In this document: positions 63,635 to 64,000 of the stretch, one piece after another
Layout of the letters: every line of letters begins with the position of its first letter
Position numbering within the stretch: the first letter of the stretch is position 1
Assembly: GCA_965223165.1 (NCBI GenBank)
Contig: CBDCVQ010000020.1
Coordinates: 248,001-312,000, forward strand
Reading direction: 5' to 3'
Source: JABDMH01 sp965223165
GTDB taxonomy: Bacteria; Bacteroidota; Bacteroidia; Chitinophagales; Saprospiraceae
Length of the DNA: 64,000 nt
Made by a program: the position numbers and the translations under genes
Notes under the pieces: generated by a model
What the model saw: the letters and a program-made list of their open reading frames with translations, nothing else
Database searches by the model: none
Told to the model about the DNA's origin: nothing

Positions 63635-64000
63635 ATGTCACAATCGACAAAATTTGGCACCGAGCCCATAGGTCGTCTGCTCAAGCAGCAGGCCATCCCC
63701 GCTTCCATCGGCATCCTGATCATGTCCATATACGGTATTGTCGATACGATCTTCGTCGGGCGTTGGGTGGGCACGATGGGAATTGCGGCCATCACCGTCG
63801 TCATGCCTATCACCTTTTTGATCGGAGCGGTGGGCATGTCCATCGGCATCGGTGCCGCATCGCTGATCTCGCGATCCCTTGGCGAGGGCAATCGAGGCAA
63901 AGCATACCATGCTTTTGGCAACTCCATCGTGCTAACGGTATCCCTAGGACTGCTCTTTTCGGTCATCGGGGGCGTCTGCATGGACGAAGTGTTGGCTTTG
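63635..64000 (+). CDS. MATE-family exporter, 3' partial
   Basis: From the ATG at 63635 the frame is open to the window end (122 codons). It begins MSQSTKFGTEPIGRLLKQQA and continues IPASIGILIMSIYGIVDTIF, then VGRWVGTMGIAAITVVMPI and SISLGEG-like features (ISRSLGEGNRGKAY), which are standard for the first helices and loop of MATE (NorM/MepA-type) proteins. It exports cationic drugs or metabolites by ion antiport in the inner membrane. The rest is cut off. Confidence 0.85.
   Translation, partial: MSQSTKFGTEPIGRLLKQQAIPASIGILIMSIYGIVDTIFVGRWVGTMGIAAITVVMPITFLIGAVGMSIGIGAASLISRSLGEGNRGKAYHAFGNSIVLTVSLGLLFSVIGGVCMDEVLAL

Overview
The window looks like a chromosome segment of a free-living, probably marine member of the Bacteroidota. 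The evidence is a type IX secretion C-terminal sorting domain, a TonB-dependent receptor with a carboxypeptidase-regulatory-like N-terminus, a DUF4221-type lipoprotein, a DUF2652 protein, many lipoproteins and several polysaccharide-degrading enzymes. No rRNA, intact tRNA or CRISPR array was seen. Functions are read from motifs and remembered family resemblance; no database search was run.

Layout. 0-7.6 kb: a co-directional alginate catabolism operon (PL6 lyase, cut by the window start; PL17 oligoalginate lyase; KdgF-like cupin; MFS uronate transporter; SDR reductase; KDG kinase). Together these take alginate to unsaturated uronate, open-chain DEH, KDG and KDPG. 7.8-18 kb: mnmE, a DUF2652/SRPBCC protein, two formylglycine-type sulfatases divergent from a Stealth-like transferase, and a PadR regulator overlapping a MacB/FtsX-type permease, with nested palindromes at the PadR start. 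18-28.3 kb: a large DUF5107/TPR protein, an MFS transporter, a T9SS-exported alpha/beta-hydrolase-like protein in operon with a TonB receptor, and an ATP-grasp enzyme. 28.4-29.6 kb: a tandem array of about 160-bp imperfectly palindromic units. 29.7-36.6 kb: glycogen branching enzyme, a small CBM48 protein, an orphan antitoxin-like mini-ORF, a glycosylasparaginase, an AAA/DUF4143 ATPase with a decayed partial duplication beside it, and a frameshifted lipoprotein gene.

36.7-50.4 kb is the most unusual part. It is visibly more AT-rich than its surroundings and is bracketed by two paralogous genes for very small HTH proteins, each just downstream of an efflux gene. Inside, on the minus strand, are a 50-residue peptide with a hydrophobic leader and a Trp/Cys-rich tail, a DUF4221-like propeller lipoprotein, a membrane-anchored thioredoxin-like protein with CNNH in place of CxxC, an S9-type hydrolase lipoprotein, a GH18-like lipoprotein and an RND pump. 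Upstream is an O-antigen-ligase/TPR gene split by an intact IS3-family element. I propose this as a candidate peptide-centred export or envelope system; that is inference.

50.4-64 kb: adaptor and second RND pump of an efflux system (divergent), a GH36-like glycosidase, a stand-alone TonB plug-domain lipoprotein, an unknown conserved protein, a nine-copy array of about 120-bp units ending near a pair of hairpins with complementary loops, 5-formyl-THF cyclo-ligase, a GAF-domain protein and the start of a MATE exporter cut by the window end. Both long arrays lie between divergently transcribed genes.
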